Source: Kalmusia sp. IMI 367209
Lineage: Eukaryota > Ascomycota > Dothideomycetes > Pleosporales > Didymosphaeriaceae
DNA length: 64,000 nucleotides
NCBI GenBank assembly: GCA_027946365.1
Contig: JAPEUQ010000001.1
Location: 248,001 to 312,000 of the forward strand
Reading direction: 5' to 3'
The position numbers were made by a program, and so were the translations under genes. This document shows, one piece after another, positions 31,175-43,155 of this stretch. Under the pieces are notes generated by a model. That model was not told where the DNA came from, ran no database searches, and was given only the letters and a program-made list of their open reading frames with translations. Position 1 is the first letter of the stretch, and every line of letters begins with the position of its first letter.

Positions 31175-34023
31175 TTTTGCTGCTGATGGACTCGCTATAA
31201 AAATTCCGGAGTTGCCGAGGCTGTAGCAACCGCGATGTTGGAAGGCGATGGTGAAAGAGAGTAAGTGATACTCGGACTGACTTGAGTCAAGCAACCGCGC
31301 GTTTTTACGACGATACACCGTTGAGCACAGAAAAATTAATGACGCACAACAATCGGCCTCGAAGAAAAGCGGTGGCTTTAAAGTGCAGCGCTAATCATGC
31401 CCTCTCGTTGAGAGTGGAATAGCGCCGCCCCCAAGAACCGCTGTCATATCTTTATTTATGGGGTGATGGGCGGACACAGCCGTACGCCTGGGGCTGTGCC
31501 TACAATGGATCGTCGAATCAAGCTTCGATGCGCGCGGCATGACGAAACGCTTGGTAGTCCGACAGGAGGTCGGCGATTGGGAAGATATGTGCGTCTGAGT
31601 GGAATGGGAAATTGTGGACGGGGAAAGTGTAGACTACAACCAAGCATATAGGATATGGGAGAGCGATGAGAAGGGTGATGCGCTAACAAGGTCAGTCGTT
31701 CGTGTTTGTGGGGGCTAAGATCGAATTAGTGGATAGAGCGGATCGACAGAAGGGATGTGGCTGCCTAAGGCGCGATAGGGTGTCGTGTTTCCAGATAAAC
31801 CGAAATTGGTTTGACTTAGGATCTTCGAGCTGAGGAAGCCAAGGCTACGCTGCTTATGCTGTCGTTCCAGTTGAATTATCGCCTTTAGGCGTCTATTCCT
31901 TCCTTCTGTTTCATCTTGATGGACTTGTAAGCATGACGTTGCGAGGGAATGTTAAGGTGATCAGCAGATATATTGCCTTAACTTAGATGTGGGCGCTCCT
32001 TGCGAGCATTTACATCGACATTACTGGAGATTTATGGTTAGTGCTAATGATGGCATAAAAGGACCCAATCAAGGTGGTGAGCTAAAATCGCAAGCGCGGC
32101 CGACAGGAAATAATAGCCGAGTAGACCCATTTTCCATAACACACTTACCTGCCACAGATTTTCTGCATTGATCACTTTGAAAACTTTGGTTATTTTCATC
32201 ATGTATCCTTTAGTATTGTGACCCTTTACCATCTAGCCGGATCTCGTTGCTTGCTATCCTACGAGTAATTCTGTTGCTGAGTAGATAGTAGATACGAGAC
32301 TCGACGAAAACTCAATCCTTTTGGATGCACTAAATGTTGGGGGTGGTCAGAATGGCTACCGGGTTCTCATAAGATGACGAAAGAGCTTCGCAAAGTGTTC
32401 GGAGACCATGCCCACATCCAAATAGTCACTTATGCTTTGCTCCGTATTCACACAAATAGTCCTGCATCTCTTAAAGAGATGGCAAGGAAATCATTCCCAT
32501 TTCGCGCAAAATAAGCGTCAACAATGGATGCCATGGCGAACCAGCTATCCAAATTGAGAATTGAGTTCCCTGGCAAGACCTTGAGTTTGCTAATACTAAT
32601 GGCTGCCTTTCAAGACAAAGCTAAGAGTCGAGGGAGACCCTTTGTAGGGCGAGGCGTGATTCGTAGATCGCACTAGTTGCGTGCATTACCAAGGTTGCTC
32701 AACAGCGTGACTTTGGTATGCCCTCTTAGTAATGACGACTTGAAGTCTTTATTTCACTTGTCATAATATAAGTCCAGACTATGCAAGCGTGCCCTCATAA
32801 TGTTCATCATTCAATGATTCGACATGCCTGATTCGAAGCCGTTCCTCTGCGTCCGAGGTAGCCGTCCTCCGCCAAGTAACTTAGCCGTCATTTAAGAAGT
32901 ACCACATTGGACGCGGCCAGAACCCGGTTCGGGCCGCGAACTCTGCGCATTTTCTCTCCGAGGATTGCGTGGTCGCGTCAACATGTGCGTCATGAGAGTG
33001 CGTCGGAGCTTCAAACCTATCGTTCACTGGAGTTCGGTTACGACCCGATTGCTGCGAGTAGCCCGTCAAACGTAGGGTAGCTCTTCTATATTTAGAGAGA
33101 ACACTAGCATCTGTAGGTTAAGCAAGTCTTTCAAATAGTGCGGCCTCTGAGTAAACAATTTTGGGGAGTAGAATTTTCAACATGCATTTAAACTTATGGT
33201 GCAACATTTCTCTACGTGAAATATAGATATTAAATGTCAATGTTAGGCCTAAGAAGCACATATCTTTTGACGACTACTACAAACGTTTGTCATCAATCCA
33301 AGTTTCATGCAGAGGAAATTAAAACGCAATGTCTGAACTATGCTTCCGTTCCTTCTCTACCAATCCTTGCGTTGCTTGTAGATGCTCCGAGCGTATCATC
33401 GAAAATGAGCTTTCCTACAACAGTGTTTACGTGACGTGCTTCACTACTCAACATATACTCCAGCATATGCGTGTGTTCCCATCTCCTGGTATGGCAACAC
33501 GCACTGCTTTTTGTTCGTCATACTCGCATGCCGGTATAACAAAAGTCCATGGTATGTGAAAGCTTGCTAAATTGCACTACAATGACCTCTCCGCCAATAG
33601 CATGTGTGACCCAAGAATAGCTGCGCACGTTGGACACATGTAGTCCCGGTGTTGCATACCCGGTGCCAAAGTTACGGGCACTGACACTTCACATGCTGAC
33701 CACTCACAACGAGCGGCTTTCGCAGCATTGCACTCGCCCATCGAACCCATCGAATGTCGGATCAGCCGCATGTACATCTAGATCAATTTTTCATGGTTCT
33801 AGCCATCATGGCTTATCGGCATCTGAAATTCGTTCGCGCCGTCTCATCCATGGGTCTCCACTTGTCGTCGTGTTCTTCATCATTGATGTTGTTTTGCAGT
33901 GACAGACATGTGCGCTCCTGCTTTCTAAACGAGAATTCTCAGAGCAAAGTATAATAACCAGCTTCACAGCATGTCTTCGATTTCAATCCAGTCAATCGCT
34001 TTTAACCCTGATCCAAAATTGAT
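31175..34023. other. Gene desert, 2.8 kb
   Basis: No gene was found on either strand. All open frames are short and lack domains. Local GC-rich patches (for example the imperfect palindrome near 32909-32940, with CGCGGCC and GGCCGCG arms) alternate with AT-rich tracts. It may be old repeat sequence decayed beyond recognition. Confidence 0.4.
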
Positions 34024-35001
34024 ATGCTTTCCAAGACTATTCTTTTAACCCTCGTGCTTCAGACACTCGTGTCTGCGCACGTCCTGCGCAATGATCAAGC
34101 CGGCAAGGCATGGTCGTCTTCTGTTTTGACTCCCTCCGAAACAACCTCTCCCTCGGTGGTGTCGTGGTCGGCACCAACTGCAACTTGGAGTCAGTCACTG
34201 AGCTCTTCAGGAGGCCCATCGTCATCTTCTTCCGTGCCCGCTTTATCATCGTCTACTGCGCCTGAGGTATCGTCAAAATCATGGGCGGCTCCTTCGTCAT
34301 CTGCTCCAGCAGCATCGTCGTCGTCGAAGCCAGTGATTTCTTCGAGCAAGCCAGCGTCTTACTCTGCGCCTACTAGCTCATCATCTTGGGCAGCGTCTTC
34401 GTCCGCACCTATAGGATCGTCCAGTATATCCGTGCACTCGTCCTCCGCACCTGCAGGGTCGTCCTCCAAGCCAGCATCGTGGTCCAGCGTTCTAGCATCA
34501 TCCTCCTACTCAGCTTCGTCTTCCAGTATTCCAACAGCGTCTTCATCGTCTATATCCACAGCCTCGTGGAGCAAGTCGTACGTCTCTAAGTCGAGCTCCG
34601 TAACAACTTCGTCGAGTGCTCGAGCTGCATCTTCTTCTGCCGCCTCTTCCGCCCACGGAAGCTCAAGTTGGGCATCAAAGTTGAGCTCTGCACCGGCTTC
34701 GACACCAAGCGTAGCAACGACTTCATCATTCAGCTCCTCTTCAGCTGCCCCGAGCTCTTCTTGGGGTGCTTCATTTTCAAGCGTGGCTTCATTTTCATCG
34801 CACACTACTCCAAGCTCTTCGTGGGTTGCTCCTAGCTCCTCATATGTGATCCCAAGCTCTTCAGTTACTGTGCCATCTTCGAGCGTAGCTTCGTCTCCAT
34901 CGCATAGTGTTTCAAGCTCTTCGTGGGCTGCTCCATCATCCTCGGCGAGCAAGTCCACCGGAGCGTGGAGCGCCAAGCTATCAGCTAAGCTCGAACACTG
35001 A
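34024..35001 (+). CDS. Secreted Ser-rich mucin-like protein (325 aa)
   Basis: A signal peptide MLSKTILLTLVLQTLVSAHV opens the frame. The remaining 300 residues are almost entirely Ser, Ala, Pro, Thr and Val, with the irregular unit SSW(A)xSSSAP repeated many times (for example WAAPSSSAPAASSS, SWGASFSSVASFSS). There is no cysteine and no C-terminal GPI-type hydrophobic tail, so the product is probably a secreted, heavily O-mannosylated polypeptide of the wall or medium. No catalytic domain is present. The codon pattern of the repeats creates long shadow frames on both strands. The end at 34999-35001 is taken as written. Confidence 0.7.
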   Translation: MLSKTILLTLVLQTLVSAHVLRNDQAGKAWSSSVLTPSETTSPSVVSWSAPTATWSQSLSSSGGPSSSSSVPALSSSTAPEVSSKSWAAPSSSAPAASSSSKPVISSSKPASYSAPTSSSSWAASSSAPIGSSSISVHSSSAPAGSSSKPASWSSVLASSSYSASSSSIPTASSSSISTASWSKSYVSKSSSVTTSSSARAASSSAASSAHGSSSWASKLSSAPASTPSVATTSSFSSSSAAPSSSWGASFSSVASFSSHTTPSSSWVAPSSSYVIPSSSVTVPSSSVASSPSHSVSSSSWAAPSSSASKSTGAWSAKLSAKLEH

Positions 35002-35384
35002 GTATGGACGGGAGAGGAAGAGGATACCGTAGTGAGAACGGGGCTGGTGCAAGATCTATAAATTCCGACGACTGGATTTAATTGTAACATAAAGGCAGGG
35101 CTTGCGGTCTTTCATTAAATACAACATATGCAGATCAAGGATAATTAAAGATCAAAATGAAAATTTTTTGCGAGCCTTTTGCAATAGCTGACTTTTACTG
35201 TGATGTTTGTTCGATTGAAGCCGGATCCCTACTAACTCGCTTGGAGCGTTGACTATTGTAGATAGTAGAAAGATCATGGAGCGTGAAAAATTCGTCGCGA
35301 TGTATTCGAATGTGGTATTGTAATCATGGTTCACTATCGAACTCAATATACATATGCGAGTCGACCCAGGATACGCTATACACA
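35002..35384. other. Intergenic between convergent genes, 383 bases
   Basis: AT-rich 3' flanks; no gene was seen. Confidence 0.4.
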
Positions 35385-37360
35385 TCATGCTGCCCCCCTG
35401 TTCCCCCTTGCCCACTCCCTCAGCACGTTCTTCTTCAGCTTCCCTGTACTCGTCTTTGGCAACTCCCGCACGACCTCCACCTCCCTCGGCACCATAAAGC
35501 GACTTATATGACTATTCTCCTTCGCCCAAGTGATGACCTCCTCAGGCTGGAGCGATACACCTTCTTTAGCTGTAACGAAGGCTTTGGGCCGCTCGCCCCA
35601 GTGCGAGTCAGGCACGGCGACGACACCAACCTCGAGAATGGACGGGTGCGTGGAGAGCATGGATTCGAGGGCGACGGATGATATATTTTCACCGCCTATG
35701 GGGTGTTAGTGTGGAAGGCCAACAGGGAGGGTGGAGACGTACCAGAGATGATAATGTCTTTTGCCCGGTCGAGTATTTGTATAGAACCGTCCGGATGCCA
35801 GACTGCTAGATCGCCTGAGTGGCTTACGCCGCCGGCCCAGAGCTTTCGCGTCGCTTCCGCATCTTTGTAGTACCCCTTTGCGCAAATGTTTCCCTCGAAC
35901 ACAATCTCACCGATCTCCTTGCCGTCCCTCTCAACGTCGATGAGAACGCCATCTTTTTGATCTGTCTTGATGACTCGCGCGGGGAGCGACATGACGAAGC
36001 CGTGCCCTTGTCGCGCCATCTTGGCGTACTTCTCCTTCAAAGGAAGTTCTTCCCACTCGGGCATATGGTAACCCTTGGTTATCGGGCCGTATGTTTCTGT
36101 AAGACCGTATACATGTACGGGGTGTAAATTCAAGTTCATCATCTGTTCAAAGAGCCATGCTGAGGGTGGACTTGCGGCAACCGTGACCTGGACAGGTTGT
36201 TGGAGCTTTTCTGCCTCCTTTGCTGCGCAAAGCAGAGTGTTCACTGTCGGAGCGGCGTTAAAGTGCGTTATCCCCTCTTCCTTCAGCAGCCGCCAGATTT
36301 CAGGATAGTCGATCTTCCTCAAGCAATAATGCGTTCCGCGTACAGCTGTGACAGCCCATGGGAATGTCCAGCCCGTCGCGTGGAACATTGGCAGCGTCCA
36401 GAGGTACTTGCATCGTCCCGTATGATAATTAAGTCCCGATTCGATGACGTTTCCCATCGCAGCTAAATAACACCCGCGATGCGTGTACTCTACGCCCTTC
36501 GGCCGTGCCGTTGTCCCGCTTGTGTATGCTAGCGCTATCACACTATCTTCATCTTTGGCTTGCGCTTCTAGTCCGGCCCATCCTTTGTTGCCGTTTTCGC
36601 GATCGTACGTCAAGCCTTCCAGCACTGCGTCGTCGAACGGTCCACTCAGCTCGCCCTCGGTCGCATCTGTATCCATATCCACAATGATCTTGACCTTTGG
36701 TTTGTCGGCTTTGTATTTCTCCAACAGATCTTCAAACTCATAGTCCACGATTATAATGTCTACGTCCGAGTGTTGGAGGATGTAGGATATGTCATCCGTT
36801 TTGAGACGGTAGTTCACGGCGACGGATACAGCACCGGCTGCTGCGATCCCGAATAGAGCTTCAAGAAAGGCAGGTGTGTTCGTACAGAGTAAGCCCACGC
36901 GTTTGTGATCATGCCTCATGAGATAGTATGCGAGGCCTCGTGCACGATCGGCGGTTTCGAGGTAGGAGCGTCGGAGAATCTTATTGTTTGCGGTCTTGTG
37001 GTATATAGCAGTGGCCTATACTCAATGCGCCGTGATTAGCTTGAACTTCACACATCATCTCGAGCTTATGCATATGGTAGACAGCTATGGAAGGAGCAGG
37101 TATAGTTCCCAGTCGAATTACCATTCTACGATACGTAATGCTGGAATATATTTGGAAGGAGAATTTTCGCAACGACAAAGTGCACATACATTGGGTTCTA
37201 TACATGCCGCCCGCCACAAAAAGCTCGTGGGCGACAATGTGTGGAAATTGTTCCTGTGGTGATAATCGTGACTATCCCCAGGATGTATCGTAGGACCAGG
37301 AAATGGACTCGCTGACGTGAAATGCGAGGCAAGCTTTTGCAACCTTTCAATTGGACTCAT
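35385..37360 (-). CDS. AMP-binding acyl-CoA synthetase family protein (584 aa)
   Basis: Exons 37190-37360, 35743-37015 and 35385-35695; introns of 174 and 47 bases, phases 0 and 1. The start at MSPIERLQKLASHF was chosen over an in-frame ATG 44 codons upstream. Junctions restore AACIEPNATAIYHKTANNK and DIIISGGENISSVALE. Adenylate-forming marks are AYTSGTTARPKGVEYTHRG (P-loop), YGLTETYGPI (A5), SGDLAVWHPDGSIQILD (A7) and the hinge into a C-terminal subdomain with RELPKTSTGKLKKNVL, whose Lys is the catalytic one. The enzyme joins a carboxylic acid to CoA through an acyl-adenylate. Similarity in layout is to medium-chain or AMP-dependent ligases of fungi; substrate cannot be told. No PTS1 tripeptide is present (it ends in RGAA). 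Confidence 0.9.
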
Positions 37361-38202
37361 TGCGCTTCGCGGAACTTTCGGTTCGAAACTATTCGGCAAC
37401 GCAGATAAGTTCGCGGGGACTCGGAGTGGGGCAAGTTGGTTGCGGGTATTAGCGGGATATAGTTTGAAAGAACGTGGAGTTTCAATCGTCAAGAAAAACC
37501 CACGTACGCAAGCTGTGTATGCGTTGGAGAGCGATGTTGTGTCAAGGGTTTGAATAAGCGGGGATGGGGAGCACCTCTTCGAGCTCTAGCTCAACCTTCA
37601 AAGGATAAGAAGCTTCACTGCTAAGGGCCAAATGGTTTTCCTCAAATAGTGAGCTGTCGCAGGCTTTGTTGCAAGCTGTCGTCTGCGCATGAACCAAGTT
37701 ATAGGCACAGGGCGAGTATGGGGAAGCTGATGTTGGAAGCTGGGGTAGCAACCGGGGATGCGACCGAGTGACATAGCCGAGGTCATCGTCATCGTGATTG
37801 GCCTGAGACGAGCCAATCCCAGCCACCCCGCCGGCAGCAAGTTGAGCGCTGATCCTCAAATCTGTGTCAACAGGTATTGTCACAGGATTGCTAGTTATGC
37901 AAGTAGTCAAAACTTGTGGCATGCTCGAAAGTCAGACGCGGGATATCATATATTGACGAGACCAACTCCGTGACATTACCGAACCCATGCAGCCCTGAGA
38001 TTTTCATTTTGTGCTTCTTCTATTCGGAAGATAGTATCTGACCGTGAAGGAACCCATGAACTCGTGAGCACTTTGAAGCTCTTTTTGCCCGGACACCCCT
38101 TTCAATGGTCGAAAGATACTGAAGGTCGAAAAATTCCCATAAGACCAATGCATTTCACGCCGATCCTCATCCATCCTCAGGCGCACCTTCACCAGCTCTC
38201 GC
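37361..38202. other. Intergenic, 840 bases
   Basis: Promoter of the synthetase gene and 3' flank of the ribosomal gene. No coding signature was accepted. Confidence 0.4.
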
Positions 38203-39222
38203 CTAGTAGCCGTACTGAGCGAGCTGCTCTGTGACCTTGGTGTCCACCTTCGCGTCCTTCTTGGCCTGTGAGAGCTGCTTGCGCGCCTGCTTCTTACGCT
38301 CGTAGTAAGCAGCGCCGTTGGCTTTCCTCCGCTCCTCAAGACTGTGAACTCATTGTCAGCAGATGTTTAGCATCGAAGAGTACAAAGGCCACATACCGGG
38401 CAACGACATCCTGGTACTTCCAGCCGAACTCGTGGCCGAGACGGCCGACAGTGCAATACTTGCGGCCGGGCTTCAAGCGGAGCACCCTAAGCGCTTGCGG
38501 GACCACGACGCGCTTCTTCTTGTCGTAGGGCGGGGGGACACCCTCAAAAGTCTTTAGGCGCTCTAGGGCGGCAGCACCACGGGGAGTCTTGTGAGGAATC
38601 ATGCCACGGACGGTTCGCCAGAACATCTTGGAGGGGGCCCGGAAGTGGAAGGGACCTAAGATGAGCAATTAATTCTCGGTCGCACAGTATCATTGTAGGA
38701 CAGTTGACTTACCTCCTCGGGTGGGGTTGTAACGGGTCTGCTTGCGGAGGAAGGCAGAGTACTTTACTATAATCCATCATATTAGCGAATATGCTCTTGG
38801 ATTGTGGGAATCGCATATGCAGCCGCGAGCCAGAGACTATCCGCCACTACGAGCCAGCACCATTCGCATAGCCCCATGTTCTTGTTCGTCTCTGTAACGG
38901 ACAAATGCTATTGAGTTTCGATTCGGGTAGACGTACGCTTCGCACGGAAGAACTCTCCGGAGATGTTGAGGGCCTCACAGCGCACAACAACGATCTTCTG
39001 ACCGTTGAGCAGCTGCTTTGCGACCGTGCTGGCAAGGCGGCCGAGCAGGTGGCCCTTGCCGTCGATGACCTTTGCCATTGTTAGCCAACGTCCTTATTCC
39101 AGAGCCATGTTGCGGTGCCGATGGGAAATTGACGCGGCTCGACGAGGAGTGCGCAGTCGGGAATAATGTCTGCGGAAGCTTGCAGTGTGCGTACGTACAA
39201 TGACGGGCTCGAAGGACGACAT
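38203..39222 (-). CDS. RPL16: 60S ribosomal protein uL13 (L16/L13a family, 202 aa)
   Basis: Five exons: 39199-39222, 38937-39069, 38713-38766, 38397-38655 and 38203-38341; introns of 129, 170, 57 and 55 bases. The protein starts [20 protein letters not shown] and continues [78 protein letters not shown], ending QLAQYGY. These are invariant blocks of eukaryotic uL13, a component of the large subunit. The first intron interrupts after only eight codons, and the early introns are the longest, as is usual for ribosomal protein genes in ascomycetes. All splice phases agree and length matches the family. Confidence 0.97.
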
Positions 39223-40177
39223 GATGCTCGATTCCGGGGTTGGTGCTGGGTGTTAGTAGGTCGTCGTTGAAGTCGAAGTAGAAATGCGTCCTTCGCTACG
39301 ACTTGGATTTCGTGTGGGCTTGGCACTCGGCTACCACAAGCGGTATAGCGCCTCGCACATAGCAACTGGCCAGGCACTGCCAGGTTAGACACGACGACCA
39401 TCGCAACTTCGTCAACACTCACACATATTGGCAGTCATGGTGCCATGATTTGTGCTTCACATGACTGCTTTGTGGGATTGTGCAGCTTGATGCGTATTTT
39501 GCATCACCGTTACTATTTGTCAACTCACCGCGCTTGCTTCCCGGAGCCTCTCCGCACAATGCTTGACAACTACCAGTACCGCCTACGAGACAACAAGAAT
39601 ATTTCGCGCTGCAGCAGCCTGCAATTCCTACTCAACTTTTCTTGTTCTAGAGTGACTCAGCATACGAAATAGACCAAATTCGTTGGGCGAAAGTCGCCAT
39701 GGCAAGTGTCCTTTGTTTGCCGTCACTGTCAAATGCTACTTTCAGGGAACCGGGCCTTGTCCGCTCACGCTCAATCAGCACTTTTGCTTGCCGTCACAAT
39801 AGATTCGATGGTGTGCGCTGGGGAACGTCGAATATCTTACTGGTGAGTGATGAGATATGATACTATGTCCAGCAATTGTGTGTATAAGTTACCGCGACTT
39901 GTCTAGTTAGTGGTACCATGACGCCTTAAAGCATTGTTGCTATTCCGACATTATCAATACGGACAACACGATATCGATATAGTCTTCATCCCAGTTACCT
40001 ACGGTGTCTCATGTGATCGCGCCAGCTTAATTGAGCAGCCTCCGACCACGACAGCGACAAGATGTGCGGCTCACTATCAGCATGAATTATGCCTCGCACA
40101 ATTAATTCTGTATCTTCGCTGGATCAGAACAGGATCTGCTCGGCGGTATTTGTTCCGCCTCGATCGTGGTCCATCTA
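39223..40177. other. Intergenic, 950 bases
   Basis: Promoter of uL13 and flank of the transposon. No gene was seen. Confidence 0.4.
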
Positions 40178-40185
40178 TTCAAACG
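40178..40185. repeat. Left 8-bp target-site duplication
   Basis: TTCAAACG, identical to 40678-40685 on the other side of the inverted-repeat element. Confidence 0.7.
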
Positions 40186-40677
40186 GGGAAACGTTAAATC
40201 ATAACCCACCTGGTGTTATATTCTAACCCACCAAGACGCTACTGCAGCGCTACTGCAAGCTATCCCTGCTAGCGTTTTTAGTGGACTTGGCTATGTATTT
40301 TACTAGTAAAGTACATTTTGTCATCCTATATTAAAATAGTATTGATGGATTGTAGTCTTACCCTATTATAGGTTGAGGTTATGGTATTGAGTTGATTTGC
40401 GTACGAAGAGGGCTGTATTCCTAGGCTTAATAAATATAGTCCCGGAAATGACAATCTACGCACCCCTATAGGTCCTAAAAATATAATTATCTACGTACTT
40501 TAAAGGTCCTAAAAACATGGTATTATCTTAATACAGAATAACAGGATATACTTTACTAGTAAAGAACATAGCCAAGACCGTTATACAGCGCTAGTCAGAA
40601 TGGCTTACAGTAGCGCTATAGTAGCGTCTTGGTGGGTTAGAATATAACACCAGGTGGGTTGTGATTTAACGATTCCC
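40186..40677. mobile_element. Non-autonomous inverted-repeat transposon (MITE-like), 492 bp
   Basis: The two ends are inverted copies: the first 57 bases (40186-40242) match the reverse complement of 40621-40677 at 55 positions. A weaker match, including CTAGCG, CTTGGCTATGT and TTACTAGTAAAGTA, continues inward to about 40313 on the left and 40549 on the right. The centre (about 235 bases) is AT-rich, has no open frame and carries a short direct repeat around GGTCCTAAAAA. The exact 8-bp duplication TTCAAACG on both sides shows it arrived by cut-and-paste transposition. An 8-bp duplication is typical of hAT elements, although 57-130 bp arms are longer than most hAT termini, so the superfamily is left open. 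Confidence 0.85.
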
Positions 40678-40685
40678 TTCAAACG
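40678..40685. repeat. Right 8-bp target-site duplication
   Basis: TTCAAACG, the partner of 40178-40185. Confidence 0.7.
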
Positions 40686-43155
40686 GGGCTTTCTCTCCTT
40701 GTTTTCGTATCACAGCTTGTCTCAATCTTCATCGCTGAAACCGACCCTGAAGCTTACCTTCACGATCTAGCGAGATCCAACCGAGGTTTCCGCTTCTCGG
40801 GAAGTATCAGCCTTACTATCATCTAATCGAAATTGTGCACTGTTACCAAACGGACCAACCACTCAATTTTGGAGCCTACCTTGCAACCTGTCTTGACAGC
40901 ATTTCGTTTGCAACGGTATCAAAGGACGATAGGCCTACCTTCTGTGGGTTTGGGAGTGTGCGGATATTTGAAAATAGGACCACAGAGCCGTATCCACAAA
41001 AAATCAATATTCCAATCTGACCTTATCCGGAATAACCTGCGCCAAGCTTGCGAGAGAGTTCGACTTTGTACGAAGTACCGGTGCTCCTTCCCTGCTCGGC
41101 AACACTACACGAAGATATTCTTGTGAGCATTATATGTGAAGGTCAGCTGATTCGATGTCCGTTGTGCGCCACGTCAAGGTTTGCCGTCGGATGGGGGGCG
41201 CAAAGTCATGGAACCATTCCTCGTGTCCCCCACCAAGCTTTGAATGACTCAGTCTCGGAATGCCGCACTGGGTGATCACAGTGATCAGAGTTCATGATTC
41301 GGATCGGATCGAAGCACCGACTGTCCGCTTTATGTCCGAGGCCGTGAGCTGAGGCGAGTGCGAGCAGTCAAGCCGCCTTACAGTGGCGTTGACTCGCCAA
41401 AATTTCTCTAATTCGGTTAGTATAGGCGGCTAATACGTAATGTGCAGCGGCGTGCCACTTCTGCGTGGCTGCACCCGAAGCGCGGGACTGCCGCTAGAAA
41501 CCTTGGGCTTCCACGCTACGCACCATGAGCAACTAAGACTCGACTGGGACCGTCCTTATTCCCAGGAGGAGGTCAGACTTTAGCATGATGTGGGTGATTA
41601 TTTAGGCCAACCTGCCTCGGTGAGACCTGCAGCCTTGGTCACTGACAACTCAGGCTGTAACATGACCAACAAGGGCCGGGATGTGAATGCTGATTCTGCC
41701 GTGTCTAGTCACTTCCTGTGGAGGTAGACACACCGGCTGTTTCCCCAGACTCAATCCCTGCGCCGCCTACGTCGAAAGGCACACCTCATAATGACTGAGG
41801 AGCGCCTGCAGAGCAAACAAGGAAATGGTACACGCGGCCCTGCCTGCCTCCAATACGACCGTTGTGCACTTTTAGGATATGCAAGGATGCCTGGCTGCCT
41901 ACGTTATCCATCATGTTGGAGGCGGGCCCACTGAAAAGTGAAGCCGGTCAGATTGCAAGCATATTACAAAAGCACACGCGCGCTACCGTGGAGCGGAATC
42001 ACTAGACCCTCCCACTCTTGGTTGGACCCTCGCGTGGAGCTTTTCCAAGCTTCGACCCTAGCATTGATACACACTCGAGCCATCGCGACAACCGGCCACG
42101 GCGACAGACATGAGGGAATGTGCGACGTCGAAGGTGCAGTCGGCCAATCCCGACCACCCACCCGTTCCGCAAACAGAAAAGCGCAATATGCCAGCTCGGC
42201 CACAGTGTTCTCCCATTGGTGACGCCATGGTGGCTTGAGGAGGACTGGTGGCAGTGGTGGGGTCGGAGGACAGGCTTTCGGATCCTCGCAAGCAGCGTGA
42301 GGCCGAGCGTCGATACGAAAGAGGACAACGGCGGCTTGGCATCCACGAGGCTCCAATACGCCATACGACTCCGGCACAGTTATCCGTGTTGATCCATCCC
42401 CCAATCAGCAACCCCGGGGTTCCCAGAATGCAGCAGAACCGCAAAAGAACATATTGTGCGGGACAAGCTGCGATGGAACAGACGATCCATACGTCGGTTG
42501 CAACCCGCGAGGGACGCGAGCGTGAATACGGCCAGTCTCTCCGTCGTAGTGCTGCCGCGCGCGCCACGCCTATGCGTGGGCGCCAGCGCTCGGCCGCACC
42601 TGTTGCTCGGCGTCACCACGAACCTGTGGCAGTGGTGGCTTCTCTGCGGGTTCCCCTCTTTTCAGATTGGCATCATGCGCCTCGCGACGCCCAACAATGC
42701 GCTGTGACGCCACAGCGTGCAACACAAGCTGCAGATAAGCGAGCTTGGCGGGCGCAGTCGTACTATCTCCGCCGTGTCCAACTCCCAGAGCCTCTCTCTA
42801 CTGGATGTGCCCTCGTGAAGACGCCTAGGAGCTGCAGATACCGCGTGCGGCCACCGGCGAAGGTGCTGCCCAATTCCCCCAGTCTGCCTCCGTGCCAAGT
42901 ATTATGAGACTGCATCCTGCCTTCATCATCTTCTGCGCAGGCTCAAGCGGACGACTCCGAATTGCCAACGCTCGAAGGCTCGGCGCTACTCCAGTTCCGC
43001 CCTTGCCCACGGGTCCACCTGAATTCTAATTCAGTGGATAGCCACTCCCACCGCCCCTCCCCGCCGCTTAGTCAAGCCAGCCGATGAGACTGATTGAATT
43101 CTTCTTAGCTCGCGCGCCCCCCCCAGTCTGCGATGCTCCCTCTGCGTGCCACACT
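40686..43155. other. Long 5' region of the Zn2Cys6 gene, 2.5 kb
   Basis: No gene was accepted. Overlapping open frames of up to 219 codons on both strands at 42000-42900 come from high GC content and have no domains. A long regulatory leader is common for fungal transcription-factor genes. An in-frame ATG at 43084 precedes the chosen start. Confidence 0.4.

Noticed and set aside
34506..35090. 194-codon minus-strand acidic frame
   Set aside because: Exact antisense of the Ser-rich repeats of the secreted protein.
42002..42907. Overlapping frames of up to 219 codons on both strands upstream of the Zn2Cys6 gene
   Set aside because: GC-rich sequence gives open frames in several registers at once; none has a fold-like pattern.
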